A DNA stretch of 64,000 nucleotides from an uncultured Sphingomonadales bacterium (GCA_937898525.1 CALCBC010000009.1:1-64000); one strand, 5' to 3'. Positions 26,667 through 37,025 are shown, counted from the first letter of the stretch. The notes: generated from the sequence alone by a model not told the origin. A program made the numbers and translations.

Positions 26667-27321
26667 CCTTGAAGCCCTGAGCGATGACGTACCACTCCGA
26701 CGAGCCCTTGCGGCTCGCCGGCGGCTTGGCGTGCTTGACGCTGCGGAAATGGCGCTTGAGCAGGGCGAGCAGCTCGGCATCGGTGCCCCCGGCCAGCACC
26801 TTGGCGACGAACGCGCCGCCCTCGGCCAGCGTGTCGATCGCGAACTGCGCCGCCGCTTCGACGAGGCCCATGGTTCGCAGGTGATCGGTCTGCTTGTGGC
26901 CGACGGTGTTGGCCGCCATGTCCGACAGCACGAGGTCGGGCGGGCCGTCGAGCGCCGCCTCGAGCGCGGCCGGCGCCTCGTCGGCCATGAAGTCCATCTG
27001 CAGCAGCACGACGCCTTCGAGCGGCTCGGTCTCGAGCAGGTCGATGCCGACGATCGTTGCCCTCGGCGCGCGCTTGCGCACGACCTGGCTCCAGCCGCCG
27101 GGCGCAACCCCGAGGTCGACCACGCGGCGGACGCCCTTGAGCAGCCCGAAGCGCTCGTCGAGCTCGATCAGCTTGTAGGCCGCGCGGCTGCGATAGCCCT
27201 CGGCCTTGGCCTGACGCACGTAGGGATCGTTGAGCTGCCGCTCGAGCCAGCGGGTCGAGGACGCGGTGCGCCCGCGCGCGGTCCGCACGCGCTTGCCGGG
27301 CTCGGCGCGGCCGCGTGCCAT
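26656..27321 (-). CDS. rlmE: 23S rRNA 2'-O-ribose methyltransferase RlmE
   Basis: A 221-residue FtsJ/RrmJ-type methyltransferase, which methylates U2552 of 23S rRNA late in 50S assembly. The SAM-binding motif is [13 protein letters not shown] near 68-80. The catalytic K-D-K-E set can be assigned to the lysine of SRAAYKLIE, the aspartate of LSDMAANT, the lysine of VAKVLAGG and the glutamate of SSEWYVIA. It lies 62 nt downstream of ppx/gppA on the same strand, a pairing seen in related genomes. Confidence 0.95.
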   Translation of the reverse strand: MARGRAEPGKRVRTARGRTASSTRWLERQLNDPYVRQAKAEGYRSRAAYKLIELDERFGLLKGVRRVVDLGVAPGGWSQVVRKRAPRATIVGIDLLETEPLEGVVLLQMDFMADEAPAALEAALDGPPDLVLSDMAANTVGHKQTDHLRTMGLVEAAAQFAIDTLAEGGAFVAKVLAGGTDAELLALLKRHFRSVKHAKPPASRKGSSEWYVIAQGFKGRA

Positions 27322-27383
27322 TCAGGCCGCCCTTTGCGGCGGGACGAGTCCGGCGCCGGCGGGCGAGGAGAGCGGACTCGCCG

Positions 27384-28583
27384 TCACGTTCCCTGCTTCA
27401 GCCTCCGAAGCGCGGCCTGCGCCTGGTATCCCTCGGCATCGGCCGCCATCAGGCTGCGCAGTATGCCCTCCCGAATGCCGCGGTCGGCGACCCCGAGTCG
27501 CTGCGCGGGCCAGATGTCGAGGATCGCCTCGAGGATCGCGCAGCCGGCGACGACGAGGTCGGCGCGCTCGTTGCCGATGCACGGCAGCGCGCTGCGCTCG
27601 GCAGGCGACATCGTCGACAGGCGCGTGGCGATTTCGCGCATCGAGGCCGACGGCACGATCAGGCCGTCGACCGCGCGGCGGTCGTACTGCGGCAACTCGA
27701 GGTGGACGCTGGCGAGCGTGGTCACGGTGCCGCTGGTCCCGAGAAGCCGCAGGTCGGGGGTCGCGTGCTCGGCGATCCGGACGGCGAATGCCGCGAAGCT
27801 CTCGGCCACGAGCTCGCGCATTCGCGCATAGCGCATCGCCCGCGTGGCGGCGTTGCCCTCGTCGGCGCCGGGTTGCTCGGCCCGGACGGTCTCGGTGAGC
27901 GAGACCACGCCCCAGGGCACGCTCTGCCAGTCGAGGATGCGTGGCACCGGCGCGCCCGGCTCGATCAGCACCAGCTCGGTCGAGCCGCCGCCGATATCGA
28001 AGATCACCGCCGGACCGATGCCGTCTTCGAGCAGGATGTGGCAGCCGAGCACCGCCAGCCGCGCTTCCTCCTGCGCCGAGATCACGTCGAGCCGGATGCC
28101 GGTCTCCTGCCGCACGCGCTCGATGAAGGCCGCGCCGTTGCTCGCCCGCCGGCACGCCTCGGTCGCGACCGAACGCGCAAGCCGCACGTTGCGTCGGCGC
28201 AGCTTGTCGGCGCAGACGTGAAGCGCGGCGAGCGCCCGGTCCATCGCTTCCTCGCTGAGCCTTCCGGTCCGGGCCAGCCCCTCGCCGAGCCGCACCACGC
28301 GGCTGAACGCGTCGATGACCACGAAGTTCTGTTGCGCCGGGCGGGCGATCAGCAGGCGGCAGTTGTTGGTGCCGAGATCGATCGCGGCGTAGGCCTGGCG
28401 CGGGCTAGGTCGGGGTGGGTCGAACGGGCGCCGTCGCAGGTCGCGCTCGGCGATGATGGCGCCGTTGCCTTCCTGCCTGTCGCCGGGGGTGCCGGAGCCT
28501 GAATGGCGGGGCTGGACGGCCGGACCGCCGCTGTCTGACCCCGCGGCGCTCCGCCGCTTCTCCGGCGGATTGAAATCCGCCAT
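27384..28583 (-). CDS. Ppx/GppA phosphatase
   Basis: A 399-residue member of the exopolyphosphatase / pppGpp phosphatase family. The first 50 residues are polar and probably disordered. The ASKHA fold then shows AIDLGTNNCRLL and FDIGGGSTELVLI, the two phosphate-binding loops. It lacks the C-terminal HD domain of E. coli Ppx and GppA, matching the shorter two-domain forms. It removes phosphate from polyphosphate or from pppGpp; which one cannot be decided here. It is followed by rlmE. Confidence 0.9.
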   Translation of the reverse strand: MADFNPPEKRRSAAGSDSGGPAVQPRHSGSGTPGDRQEGNGAIIAERDLRRRPFDPPRPSPRQAYAAIDLGTNNCRLLIARPAQQNFVVIDAFSRVVRLGEGLARTGRLSEEAMDRALAALHVCADKLRRRNVRLARSVATEACRRASNGAAFIERVRQETGIRLDVISAQEEARLAVLGCHILLEDGIGPAVIFDIGGGSTELVLIEPGAPVPRILDWQSVPWGVVSLTETVRAEQPGADEGNAATRAMRYARMRELVAESFAAFAVRIAEHATPDLRLLGTSGTVTTLASVHLELPQYDRRAVDGLIVPSASMREIATRLSTMSPAERSALPCIGNERADLVVAGCAILEAILDIWPAQRLGVADRGIREGILRSLMAADAEGYQAQAALRRLKQGT

Positions 28584-28695
28584 TGGTCACGTCTTTCGTA
28601 TCGTCATCAACCGCCCGGAGGCGGAACCTGGGGTCAGGCTAGCGAATGCATGGGGTGGGAGCAAGCGGATCGCTCTGCGGGGGCACCGCAGCGGC

Positions 28696-28724
28696 TTGAC
28701 GAGGCGGCCCCGCCTAACTAGATG
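28696..28724 (+). promoter_or_regulatory. Promoter of tRNA-Gln
   Basis: TTGACG at 28696-28701, a 17-nt spacer and TAGATG at 28719-28724 form a good sigma-70-type promoter. It ends 13 nt before the tRNA. An 8-bp inverted repeat (28700-28707 with 28727-28734) overlaps it. Confidence 0.6.
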
Positions 28725-28737
28725 CGCCGCCTCGCAT

Positions 28738-28811
28738 TGCCCCGTCGTCTAATGGTAAGACTCCGGACTCTGACTCCGTCAATCGAGGTTCGAATCCTCG
28801 CGGGGCATCCA
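28738..28811 (+). tRNA. tRNA-Gln (anticodon CUG)
   Basis: A 74-nt tRNA with a 7-bp acceptor stem (TGCCCCG at 28738-28744 with CGGGGCA at 28801-28807) and a T arm with GGTTCGAATCC. The anticodon loop is CTCTGAC with anticodon CTG, reading CAG. CCA is encoded at 28809-28811. Confidence 0.96.
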
Positions 28812-28880
28812 CCTCTCTGATCCTGCGCTTTCCATCCGTATCGCAGCGTCCTAGGTGGCGGCGATGACCGGGAGAAACGC

Positions 28881-29786
28881 GTGAGCGAAGCAGACCAGCC
28901 CAACGACGCCGAGCGCGACCTCGAGGACCGCAAGTTCTATCGCGCGGAGCAGGAGGCGGGCTTTGCCGAGACTTCGCCGACCGACACCCCGCAGACGCGC
29001 CATCCTGCCTATCGCCTGGCGTTCCGCGATACCGACTTCCTGCTGCGCGACGAGCTGCGCCCCGTGCGCTTCCAGCTCGAGCTGCTCAAGCCGTCGATGC
29101 TGCTCGACGAGGCGCGGGTCGGCTCGACGCTGGTGATCTACGGCTCGGCGCGGATTCCGCCGCCGGAGGCCGTCAAGACGGCGCTCGAAGGGGCGAAGGA
29201 TCTGCCGGTCGAGGAGCGGCTGGTTGTCGAGCGGCTGGCCGAGAAGGCCAAGTACTACGCCGAGGCCTACAAGCTCGCGCGGCTGGTCAGCGAGAAGTCC
29301 ATCATCGAGAACGGCAAGCGGCAGTTCGTCGTCTGCTCTGGCGGCGGTCCGTCGATCATGGAAGCCGCCAACCGCGGGGCAAGCGATGCCGGGGCCGAGT
29401 CGATCGGGCTCAACATCGTCCTGCCGCACGAGCAGGCGCCGAACCCCTACGTGACGCCCTACCTCTCGTTCCAGTTCCACTACTTCGCGCTCAGGAAGAT
29501 GCACTTCCTGATCCGCGCACGGGCAGTGGCGGTGTTCCCGGGCGGCTTCGGCACCTTCGACGAGATGTTCGAGACGCTGACGCTGATCCAGACCGGCAAG
29601 ATGAAACCGATCCCGCTCCTGCTGTTCGGCAAGGAGTTCTGGACACGGGTGATCGACTTCGGCGCGCTCGCCCGCGAAGGGGTGATCTCGCCGCGCGACC
29701 TCGAGCTGATCAGCTGGTGCGAGACCGCCGAGGACGCGTGGAAGTGCATCGCCGACTTCTACAAGATCGACGAGGGGCTGCGCTGA
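28881..29786 (+). CDS. LOG family protein (nucleotide 5'-monophosphate phosphoribohydrolase-like)
   Basis: A 301-residue protein with the Rossmann fold of the LOG/YgdH family. The hallmark PGGFGTFDEMFE is present, as is the preceding arginine motif in ALRKMHFLIRARA. Family members split nucleoside monophosphates into base and ribose-5-phosphate, and some make cytokinins; older annotations as lysine decarboxylase are wrong. An acidic N-terminal extension of about 90 residues resembles the larger (type II-like) group. It starts with GTG after GGGAGAAACGC and converges on thiD, with one base between the stops. Confidence 0.9.
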   Translation: MSEADQPNDAERDLEDRKFYRAEQEAGFAETSPTDTPQTRHPAYRLAFRDTDFLLRDELRPVRFQLELLKPSMLLDEARVGSTLVIYGSARIPPPEAVKTALEGAKDLPVEERLVVERLAEKAKYYAEAYKLARLVSEKSIIENGKRQFVVCSGGGPSIMEAANRGASDAGAESIGLNIVLPHEQAPNPYVTPYLSFQFHYFALRKMHFLIRARAVAVFPGGFGTFDEMFETLTLIQTGKMKPIPLLLFGKEFWTRVIDFGALAREGVISPRDLELISWCETAEDAWKCIADFYKIDEGLR

Positions 29787-29787
29787 G

Positions 29788-30540
29788 CTAGCGGACGGCG
29801 TGATGCCCCATCGGGCCGTGCCCGGCGCCGAAGCCCGGCGCGGCGAGCAGCGCCCTGCGTACGAACTCGCGGGCCTCGTCGATCGCCTCTTCCAGCGGCA
29901 GGCCGCGGCCGAGCAGCGTGGCGATCGCGCTCGACAGCGTGCAGCCGGTGCCGTGCGCATGGCGCGTCTCGATCCTGGGTGAGCGCCAGACGCGGTCGGG
30001 CAAGCCCGGGCGGACCAACGCGTCGACGACTTCGGGTCCTTCGGCATCGCCGCCCTTGGCGAGGTAGGCGACGCTACGCGCGCTCATCGCCTCGCGTCCG
30101 CCGAGTGCCTCGAGTTCCGGCAGGTTCGGCGTGGTCAGCGCGGCCAGCGCCATCAGCCGGCCGAACGCCGAGACGGTTGCCTCGTCCGCCAGCACGGCAC
30201 CGCTGGTCGCGACCATCACCGGATCGAACACCACCGGCAGGCGGCCCGCCGCCTCGAGCCGGTCAGCCACGGCATGGGCGACCTCGGGCGAGCCGAGCAT
30301 GCCGATCTTCACCGCGTCGGCGCCGATGTCCGACAGGCAGGCATCGATCTGCGCCGCGACCAGCTCTGGCGACAGCGCCTCGACCGCGGTCACGCCCAGC
30401 GTATTCTGCGCGGTGATCGCGGTGATCGCCGTCATCGCGTAGCCGCCGAGCATGGTGACGGTCTTGATGTCGGCCTGGATCCCCGCACCACCCGAGCTGT
30501 CCGACCCGGCGATGGCAAGGACGCGCGGGGGCGCCGTCAC
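29788..30540 (-). CDS. thiD: Hydroxymethylpyrimidine kinase / phosphomethylpyrimidine kinase ThiD
   Basis: A 250-residue ribokinase-fold enzyme that phosphorylates HMP and HMP-P in thiamine synthesis. Signatures are VLAIAGSDSSGGAGIQADIK at the start, DPVMVATSG in the middle, and HGTGCTLSSAIAT with the anion hole and catalytic base region near the end. The GTG at 30540 overlaps the stop of the DUF1272 gene (GTGA). It is the third gene of a coupled glmM-DUF1272-thiD set. No TPP riboswitch is seen upstream. Confidence 0.93.
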   Translation of the reverse strand: MTAPPRVLAIAGSDSSGGAGIQADIKTVTMLGGYAMTAITAITAQNTLGVTAVEALSPELVAAQIDACLSDIGADAVKIGMLGSPEVAHAVADRLEAAGRLPVVFDPVMVATSGAVLADEATVSAFGRLMALAALTTPNLPELEALGGREAMSARSVAYLAKGGDAEGPEVVDALVRPGLPDRVWRSPRIETRHAHGTGCTLSSAIATLLGRGLPLEEAIDEAREFVRRALLAAPGFGAGHGPMGHHAVR

Positions 30541-30764
30541 GGCCGGTAGCGCCGCTCGGTGGAGGGCGGGTGCTTTGCATGCAGGTGCGCCGCGCGCGTC
30601 GGGCGCGGCGCCAGCTCGCCGCCGCAGTTCGGGCAGCGGTGGCCGAGCGCCTCGGTGCACGGGTCGCAGAAGGTACATTCGAAGCTGCAGATGAACGCGC
30701 CTTGCGCCTCGGCGGGCAGGTCCTTGCCGCAGCGTTCGCAGTCGGGCCGCATCTCGAGGCTCAT
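30537..30764 (-). CDS. DUF1272 small zinc-finger protein
   Basis: A 75-residue protein starting [17 protein letters not shown], with cysteine pairs [15 protein letters not shown] and CPNC that should bind two metal ions. This is the DUF1272 pattern. The function is unknown. Its ATG overlaps the glmM stop (ATGA) and its stop overlaps the thiD start, so all three are made from one message. Confidence 0.88.
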   Translation of the reverse strand: MSLEMRPDCERCGKDLPAEAQGAFICSFECTFCDPCTEALGHRCPNCGGELAPRPTRAAHLHAKHPPSTERRYRP

Positions 30765-32098
30765 GCCGCAGCCCTCACGGCGTCGCAGATCTGGTCGACG
30801 ATCCGTTCGATCTGCACCGCGTCGTCGCCTTCGGCCATGACGCGAATCTTGGGCTCGGTGCCCGACTTGCGAATGACCAGACGGCCGCGACCCGTTAACT
30901 CGGCTTCGCCATCGGCGATCGCTGCCTTGACTTGAGGGTCGGCCAGCGGATTGCCGCCGGAATAGACGACGTTCTTCAGCAGTTGAGGCACGGGATCGAA
31001 CAGGTGGAGCACCTCGCTCGCGCGCTTGCCCGAGCGAGCCAGCGTGGCGAGCACCTGCAGCGCGGCGATGCAACCGTCGCCGGTGGTCGCGTGGTCGAGC
31101 AGGATCATGTGGCCCGACTGCTCGCCGCCCACGTTGTAGCCGCCGGCGCGCATCGCTTCGAGGACGTAGCGGTCGCCGACCTTGGTCCGAACGAGGCCCA
31201 GTCCCGACTCGTTGAGAAACCGTTCGAGGCCGAGGTTCGACATCACTGTGGCGACGATCCCACCGCCCTTCAGCTCACCCATTCCAAGCATGCGAACCGC
31301 GATCAGCGCCATGATCTGGTCGCCGTCGACGACCTCGCCCTTCTCGTCGATGACGATCAGGCGGTCGGCGTCGCCGTCGAGCGCTATACCGATGTCGGCT
31401 CCTTCCTCGATCACCTTCGCGCGGATCGCGTCGAGCGAGGTCGAACCGACCCCGTCGTTGATGTTGACCCCGTTCGGAGCGACGCCGACGGCAATGACCT
31501 TCGCGCCGAGCTCCCAGATCGCCGTCGGCGCGACCTCGTAGGCGGCGCCGTGCGCGCAATCGACCACGACCTTGAGTGAATCGAGGCGGACGTCGTGCGG
31601 CAGCGACTGCTTGATTGCATGGATGTAGCGGCCGCGCGCGTCCTCGATGCGCCGCGCGCGGCCGACGTCGCGATCCTTCGCCAGCTCGATCTCGCCGGTC
31701 ATCAGCCGCTCGATCGCCTCCTCGTCGGCGTCGCTGAGCTTGAACCCGTCGGGACCGAACAGCTTGATGCCGTTGTCGTGGTAGGGGTTGTGGCTGGCCG
31801 AAATCATCACCCCGAGGTCCGCGCGCATCTCGCGCGTCAGCAGCGCGATCGCCGGTGTCGGCAGCGGGCCGGTCATGATCACGTCCATGCCAACGCTGGT
31901 GAACCCGGCAACCAGCGCGGTCTCCATCATGTAGCCCGAGAGGCGGGTGTCCTTGCCGATCACCACGCGGTGCTTGTGGTCGCCGCGCAGGAAGTGGCGG
32001 CCTGCGGCCTGGCCGACCTTCATCGCCATCGCCGCGTCGAGCAATCCTCCGTTGGCCCGGCCGCGAATACCGTCGGTGCCGAAATACTTGCGTTCCAT
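30761..32098 (-). CDS. glmM: Phosphoglucosamine mutase
   Basis: A 445-residue alpha-D-phosphohexomutase converting glucosamine-6-phosphate to glucosamine-1-phosphate for peptidoglycan and LPS. The start [13 protein letters not shown] is the family signature. The phosphorylated serine is S102 in [12 protein letters not shown], the metal loop is ALDGDADR, and the sugar loop GGEQSGH is present. The ATG at 32098 is chosen over a TTG-led extension because the family begins exactly here. It is divergent from the symporter gene, 47 nt away. Confidence 0.96.
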   Translation of the reverse strand: MERKYFGTDGIRGRANGGLLDAAMAMKVGQAAGRHFLRGDHKHRVVIGKDTRLSGYMMETALVAGFTSVGMDVIMTGPLPTPAIALLTREMRADLGVMISASHNPYHDNGIKLFGPDGFKLSDADEEAIERLMTGEIELAKDRDVGRARRIEDARGRYIHAIKQSLPHDVRLDSLKVVVDCAHGAAYEVAPTAIWELGAKVIAVGVAPNGVNINDGVGSTSLDAIRAKVIEEGADIGIALDGDADRLIVIDEKGEVVDGDQIMALIAVRMLGMGELKGGGIVATVMSNLGLERFLNESGLGLVRTKVGDRYVLEAMRAGGYNVGGEQSGHMILLDHATTGDGCIAALQVLATLARSGKRASEVLHLFDPVPQLLKNVVYSGGNPLADPQVKAAIADGEAELTGRGRLVIRKSGTEPKIRVMAEGDDAVQIERIVDQICDAVRAAA

Positions 32099-32145
32099 GC
32101 AATCCCTCGCTGGTCCGGCAATTGCCAATACGCGTTGCGCCTGCA

Positions 32146-33429
32146 ATGTCACGTGCGGTGAAGGACATTCGCTTGCCCGCCGGCTGGACTTTCGCCGCCC
32201 TCCTGGCGGGGCTCGCGCTCGGCTGGGCGCTGTCCGAAAGCGATGCGAGCGGCGTGCTGGCGGCGGTTTCCGGCCCGATCGGTTCGGTCTGGCTGCGTGG
32301 CCTGCAGATGTCGATCGTGCCGCTCGTGGCGGCGCTGCTGGTCACGGGGATCGCGCAGATGATCGCGACCGCCCGGGCCGGCCCCGTCGCGCGGCGGACG
32401 CTGGTGACGTTCTTTCTCGTTCTCGCCGCGGGAACGCTGTTCTCGGCCTTCGCGATGCCCGCACTGCTCGAAGCGTTCCCGATCCCCGGCCGGGCGGCCG
32501 CGGCGCTGGCTGCCGAGGATGCCGCTGCACAGCCGGTGCCGAGCCTCGGGGCGTTCATCGAATCGCTGGTTGCCGACAACGTGATCGCCGCAGCGGCGGA
32601 GACGGCGATGCTGCCGCTGGTGGTGTTCTTTGTCGCCCTCGGCGTCGCCACGACGCGGCTTTCCGAAGCGCAGCGCCAGCTGCTGCTGCGGCTGTTCGAA
32701 GCGCTCGGCAACGCCATGCTGACGATCATCGGCTGGGTGCTGTGGCTCGCGCCGGCCGGCGTCTTCGCGCTCGCGCTCAGCGTCGGGCTCGCCAGCCGGG
32801 GCGGGGCTTTCGCCGCGCTCGGGCACTATGTCCTGCTGGTCGCGGGCTTGGGTTTCGCGGTGCTGGTGGCGGGCTACGCGCTCGCCGTGCTCGGCGGCCG
32901 TCACGGTCCGATCCGCTTCGCCCGGGCGATGCTGCCGGCGCAGGCGGTGGCGATCTCGACGCAGAGCTCGCTCGCGAGCCTGCCCGCGATGCTGCAGTCC
33001 TGCCGCCTGCTCGGCGTGCGCGAGACCACGGCCGACTTCGTGCTGCCGCTGGCGGTGGCGCTGTTCCGGGCCACCGGCCCGGTGATGAACCTCGGCGTGG
33101 CAATCTACGTCGCCAGGCTGACGGGAGTGGAACTGACTCCCACGACGATGGCGGCCGGCGTCGCCGTCGCGCTGCTGACGACGATCGCCTCGGTCAGCCT
33201 GCCCGGCGCGATCAGCTTCGTCACCTCGATCGGCCCCATCGCACTGGCGATGGGCGTGCCGGTCGCCCCGCTCGCGCTGCTGGTAGCGGTCGAGATGCTG
33301 CCCGACATCATGCGCACGCTCGGCAACGTGACGATGGACGTCGCGGTCACCGCGACAGTCGACCGGACTACCTCAGCTTCGGACGAGGCGAGAAATCCTG
33401 TCGCAACCAGCCCTGTGCCCGAGCGTTGA
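32146..33429 (+). CDS. Dicarboxylate/amino acid:cation symporter
   Basis: A 427-residue inner-membrane transporter of the DAACS (GltP/DctA) family with about eight hydrophobic segments and two re-entrant loops. The serine-rich loop appears as [14 protein letters not shown], and the substrate/cation region as [15 protein letters not shown]. It would bring in dicarboxylates or acidic amino acids with sodium or protons. The NMDG motif of well-studied members reads PVMNLG here, so specificity may differ. GTG at 32158 is an alternative start. Confidence 0.85.
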   Translation: MSRAVKDIRLPAGWTFAALLAGLALGWALSESDASGVLAAVSGPIGSVWLRGLQMSIVPLVAALLVTGIAQMIATARAGPVARRTLVTFFLVLAAGTLFSAFAMPALLEAFPIPGRAAAALAAEDAAAQPVPSLGAFIESLVADNVIAAAAETAMLPLVVFFVALGVATTRLSEAQRQLLLRLFEALGNAMLTIIGWVLWLAPAGVFALALSVGLASRGGAFAALGHYVLLVAGLGFAVLVAGYALAVLGGRHGPIRFARAMLPAQAVAISTQSSLASLPAMLQSCRLLGVRETTADFVLPLAVALFRATGPVMNLGVAIYVARLTGVELTPTTMAAGVAVALLTTIASVSLPGAISFVTSIGPIALAMGVPVAPLALLVAVEMLPDIMRTLGNVTMDVAVTATVDRTTSASDEARNPVATSPVPER

Positions 33430-33480
33430 GCCGAGGTAGGCGCGAAGCGCCAAACCCCAACCTCAGGAAGGAGCTCCATC

Positions 33481-34107
33481 GTGGCCTTTGAACTCATTCC
33501 CTTGCCCTACGACAGCGCGGCCCTCGCCCCGGCGATCTCGGCCGAGACGCTGAGCTTCCATCACGGCAAGCACCACAAGGCCTACCTCGACAAGACCAAC
33601 GCCGCGATCGCCGGGACTGATCTCGAGGGCGCTGATCTCGAGACCGTGATCGCCCGCGCGCGCGGCACCAACCAGGGCCTGTTCAACAACGCGGCGCAGA
33701 GCTGGAACCACGGGTTCTACTGGCATTCGCTGGCCCCGGAATCGGCTCAGCCGTCGGGCGACCTCGCGGCCAGGATCGACGAGGCGTTCGGCTCGCTCCA
33801 GGCGCTCAAGGACCAGCTCGCCGATCGCGGCGCCGGCCATTTCGCGAGCGGCTGGGTCTGGCTCGCCGAGAAGGGCGGCAAGCTGTCGATCGAGGAGACC
33901 CATGACGGCGACACGCTGGCGGACCAGGATTTCAATCCGCTGCTGACGATCGACGTGTGGGAGCACGCCTACTACCTCGACCACCAGAACCAGCGGCCGG
34001 CCTATCTCAAGGCCGTGATCGAGGAGCGCCTCAACTGGGATTTCGCGGCCGAGAACCTCGCCCGCGGGTCGGCCTGGAAGTACCCGGCCCTGAGCCTCGC
34101 CAAGTAA
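33481..34107 (+). CDS. sodB: Iron superoxide dismutase
   Basis: A 208-residue Fe/Mn-type superoxide dismutase that converts superoxide to hydrogen peroxide and oxygen. Metal ligands are H27, H77, D158 and H162. The segment NNAAQSWNHGFYWHSL with Gln in the first shell, and DVWEHAYYLDHQNQR, are of the iron type. The GTG start has AAGGAG 8 nt upstream. It lies 51 nt after the symporter gene. Confidence 0.95.
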   Translation: MAFELIPLPYDSAALAPAISAETLSFHHGKHHKAYLDKTNAAIAGTDLEGADLETVIARARGTNQGLFNNAAQSWNHGFYWHSLAPESAQPSGDLAARIDEAFGSLQALKDQLADRGAGHFASGWVWLAEKGGKLSIEETHDGDTLADQDFNPLLTIDVWEHAYYLDHQNQRPAYLKAVIEERLNWDFAAENLARGSAWKYPALSLAK

Positions 34108-34166
34108 TCCCGACCCGTCCTCCGCGAAAAAGTGTCGCAAAACTGTGCCCCTCGCGAGGAGGGGAC

Positions 34167-34196
34167 TGGACACTCGAGGTGTAGTACCTACATAAT
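34167..34196 (+). promoter_or_regulatory. Promoter of the efflux operon with an operator in the spacer
   Basis: TGGACA at 34167-34172 and CATAAT at 34191-34196, each one base from consensus, are separated by 18 nt. An inverted repeat AGGT-N5-ACCT at 34177-34189 lies inside the spacer, as for operators of many efflux repressors or MerR-type activators. No regulator gene is adjacent. Confidence 0.55.
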
Positions 34197-34214
34197 ACGC
34201 CGAACGCGGAGGAA

Positions 34215-34244
34215 AGGGCCCTCGCCGCCAGTCGGGAGGGCCCT
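34215..34244 (+). promoter_or_regulatory. Leader hairpin of the efflux operon
   Basis: A perfect 9-bp stem (AGGGCCCTC at 34215-34223 with its complement at 34236-34244) with a 12-nt loop lies in the transcript leader, 17 nt before the start codon. No T tract follows, so control of translation or stability is more likely than termination. Confidence 0.45.
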
Positions 34245-34261
34245 GCGGGACGGGGGACGAG

Positions 34262-35710
34262 GTGCAGGGGACCAATCGCTTTCACAGGCCCGTGAAGCCG
34301 GCGATGGCGCCCTGCGCCGGGCTGCTGCTTGTCGCCTCGGCGCTCGCGGGTTGCGCCACTCCGCGAGTGGCTCTACCCGATTCCCATCTCGAGATCCCCC
34401 AGCAATGGCAGATTGCGCAGGCGAGCGAGCGGTCGCTCGATCTCGCCAGCTACTGGCGTCTGCTCGACGATCCGCTGCTGACCGAGTTCGTCGAGACGGC
34501 GGTCGCCAACAACCTCGACCTGGCGCAGAGCGCCGCCCGGCTGGAACAGGCGCGGGCGCAACTCGCCGGCGCGCGGGCCGGCTGGTTCCCGCAGCTTTCG
34601 GCCAGCGGCCGCGCCACCCGCGAGTTCGGCGACTTCGCGACTGACGACACGCAGCTCAACCTCGGCGCCGATGCGAGCTGGGAGATCGACCTGTTCGGCC
34701 GCATCGGCTCGGAAGTCGCGGCTTCGGAGGCGGATCTCGCCACTGCGGGCTATTCGCTGGCCGACCTCCAGCGGCTGGTCACCGGGCAGGTCGCGCTGGC
34801 GACGATTTCGGCTCGCGCCACGGCGCTGCAGCTCGCCATTGCCCGCGACACGCTCGCCTACCAGGACGAGAACCTGCAGATCGCGCGCTGGCGCGTCCAG
34901 GCCGGGCTCGTATCGAGCCTCGACGTCGAGCAGGCGCGCACCCAGCGCGCGGCGACGGCAGCGACGATTCCCCAGCTCGAGGCCAACCTGGTCGCCACCA
35001 CCAATGCCATCTCGACCCTGATCGGCGAACCGCCTGGCCGCGTCCACGCGCTGCTCGTCGACTCGGCCGAGGCAGTGCCGGTGCCGCCTCCGCTCGCGGG
35101 CTTCGAGGCGCCGGGCGAAGTGCTGCGCCGCCGGCCCGATGTGCGCGCCGCCGAGGCCGCGCTGCTTGCCGCCGCCGCGCGGGTCAGAGGGGCGCAGGCG
35201 CAGCTCCTGCCGCTGGTCCAGCTCGGCGGCATGATCGGTTTCCCGGGCACCGGGTTCGGCAACCTGTTCGACATCGTCACCGGCTCGCTGTTCGGTTCGG
35301 TCAGCCAGCTGATCTTCGACGGAGGGCGCACGCAGGCGCGCGTCGACAGCGCCGAAGCCGCAGCCCAGGGCGCACTCGCGGCCTGGCAGCTGTCGGTCCT
35401 CGGAGCACTGGAGGAGGTTGAGACGGCGGCCGTCGATCTCGAAAAGTCGGCCGAGCGCGTGACAATCCAGAACGAGGCTCTCGACGCGGCCAACAATTCG
35501 GCGCTGCTCGCCCGCAGCCAGTACCAGGCCGGTCTGACCGACTTTCGCAACCTGCTGACCTCGGAGAACGCGCTGCTGCAGGCACGCAACGCCGTGGTCG
35601 CCGCGCAGGCCGAGCGGGCCAGCGCCTTCGTCCGCCTGACCCAGGCCCTCGGCGGGGGCTGGGCGCCACACGACTATCCGCTGCCCGCCAGTGACAGGAA
35701 TCGCTCATGA
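34262..35710 (+). CDS. Outer-membrane efflux lipoprotein (NodT/TolC family)
   Basis: A 482-residue outer-membrane channel for efflux. It has a lipoprotein signal ending ALAGC with Cys31 and two TolC-type repeats. Each repeat has the helical coiled-coil pattern, such as NNLDLAQSAARLEQARAQLAGA, plus a beta-strand segment. The NodT-type segment EAPGEVLRRRPDVRAAEAAL is present. The GTG at 34262 follows GGGGGACGAG; an ATG at 34304 is possible. Its last codons overlap the adaptor gene (ATGA). Together the four genes form a complete MacAB-TolC-like pump. Confidence 0.92.
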   Translation: MQGTNRFHRPVKPAMAPCAGLLLVASALAGCATPRVALPDSHLEIPQQWQIAQASERSLDLASYWRLLDDPLLTEFVETAVANNLDLAQSAARLEQARAQLAGARAGWFPQLSASGRATREFGDFATDDTQLNLGADASWEIDLFGRIGSEVAASEADLATAGYSLADLQRLVTGQVALATISARATALQLAIARDTLAYQDENLQIARWRVQAGLVSSLDVEQARTQRAATAATIPQLEANLVATTNAISTLIGEPPGRVHALLVDSAEAVPVPPPLAGFEAPGEVLRRRPDVRAAEAALLAAAARVRGAQAQLLPLVQLGGMIGFPGTGFGNLFDIVTGSLFGSVSQLIFDGGRTQARVDSAEAAAQGALAAWQLSVLGALEEVETAAVDLEKSAERVTIQNEALDAANNSALLARSQYQAGLTDFRNLLTSENALLQARNAVVAAQAERASAFVRLTQALGGGWAPHDYPLPASDRNRS

Positions 35711-37025
35711 ACGACAGCTCCACCCAGACCGCTGCCGACGCGCGGCCGCAGTCGCTCGACGAGTTCCTCGGCATAGAGGAGCGCCCGCGCTGGCGGCGGT
35801 GGGCCAAGTACTGGATCCCGGGGCTGCTCGTCCTGCTGGTCGGGCTGTACTTCGCTACGCGCGGCGGCGGTGATGGGCCCGAGTACATCACTGAGGAAGT
35901 GACCATGGGCTCGCTCGACGTCGAAGTGACGGCGACGGGTAACCTGAGGCCGACCAACCAGGTCGACGTCGGCTCGGAAGTCTCGGGACGCATCGACCGC
36001 GTGCTTGTCGACGTCAACGACCGGGTCGCCCGCGGCCAGGTGCTCGCCCAGATCAACACCGACGTGATCGAGGACCAGATCCGGCAGGCGCGCGCCAATC
36101 TCGATTCCGCCCGCGCGCAGGTCGCCCAGGCGCGGGCGACGCTCGATGTGGATTCGGCGCAGCTCGCCCGGCTGCAGGAGGTTTATCGCCTGTCCGACGG
36201 CAAGGTCCCGTCGCAGACCGAACTCGAGGCGGCCGAGGCCAACGTCGCCCGCGGGCGGGCCGCGCTGAACTCGGCGCAGGCCGCAGTCGTCGCGGCGCAG
36301 GCGCAGCTGTCGTCGGCGATCACCAACCGCGATCGCGCGGTGATCCGCTCGCCCGTCTCGGGCGTCGTGCTCGCGAGGCAGGTAGAGCCCGGGCAGACCG
36401 TGGCGGCGAGCTTCAACACCCCGACGCTGTTCGTCATCGCCGAGGACCTGTCGCTGATGCAGCTGAGGGTCGCAATCGACGAGGCCGACGTCGGCCAGGT
36501 GAAGGCGGGACAGAAGGCGACCTTCACGGTCGACGCCTATCCGGGCCGCCGATTCCCGGCGACGGTCGAGCGGATCGCGCTCGCCTCGAACAACACCGCG
36601 ACTTCGACTCAGCAGCAGCAGGCGGGACAGCAGGGCAACGCCGTGATCGCCTATGAGGCGCGGCTGACGGTTGCCAATCCCGACGGCCTGCTCCGGCCCG
36701 GGATGACGGCGACGGCCAACATCGCCACCGACAGCACCGGGCGCGGCCTGATCGTGCCCAACGGCGCACTGCGGTTCGAGCCTGCGACCGAGGAGCAAGC
36801 CGGCGGCGTCCAGCTCGGCGGCGACGACTTCGGCCTCGAGCGCGAGGAGGTCCGTGCGACGATCGGGCGGGGCAGCCGCCAGACGGTCCATGTGCTCAAG
36901 GACGACGGCACGCTCGAGCCGATCGAGGTCGTCACCGGCCTCAGCGACGGCCGCCGCACGGTGGTCACGTCCAGCGAGCTCAAGCCGGGGATGAAGGTGG
37001 TCACTTCGGAGAAGGCCGCAAAGTA

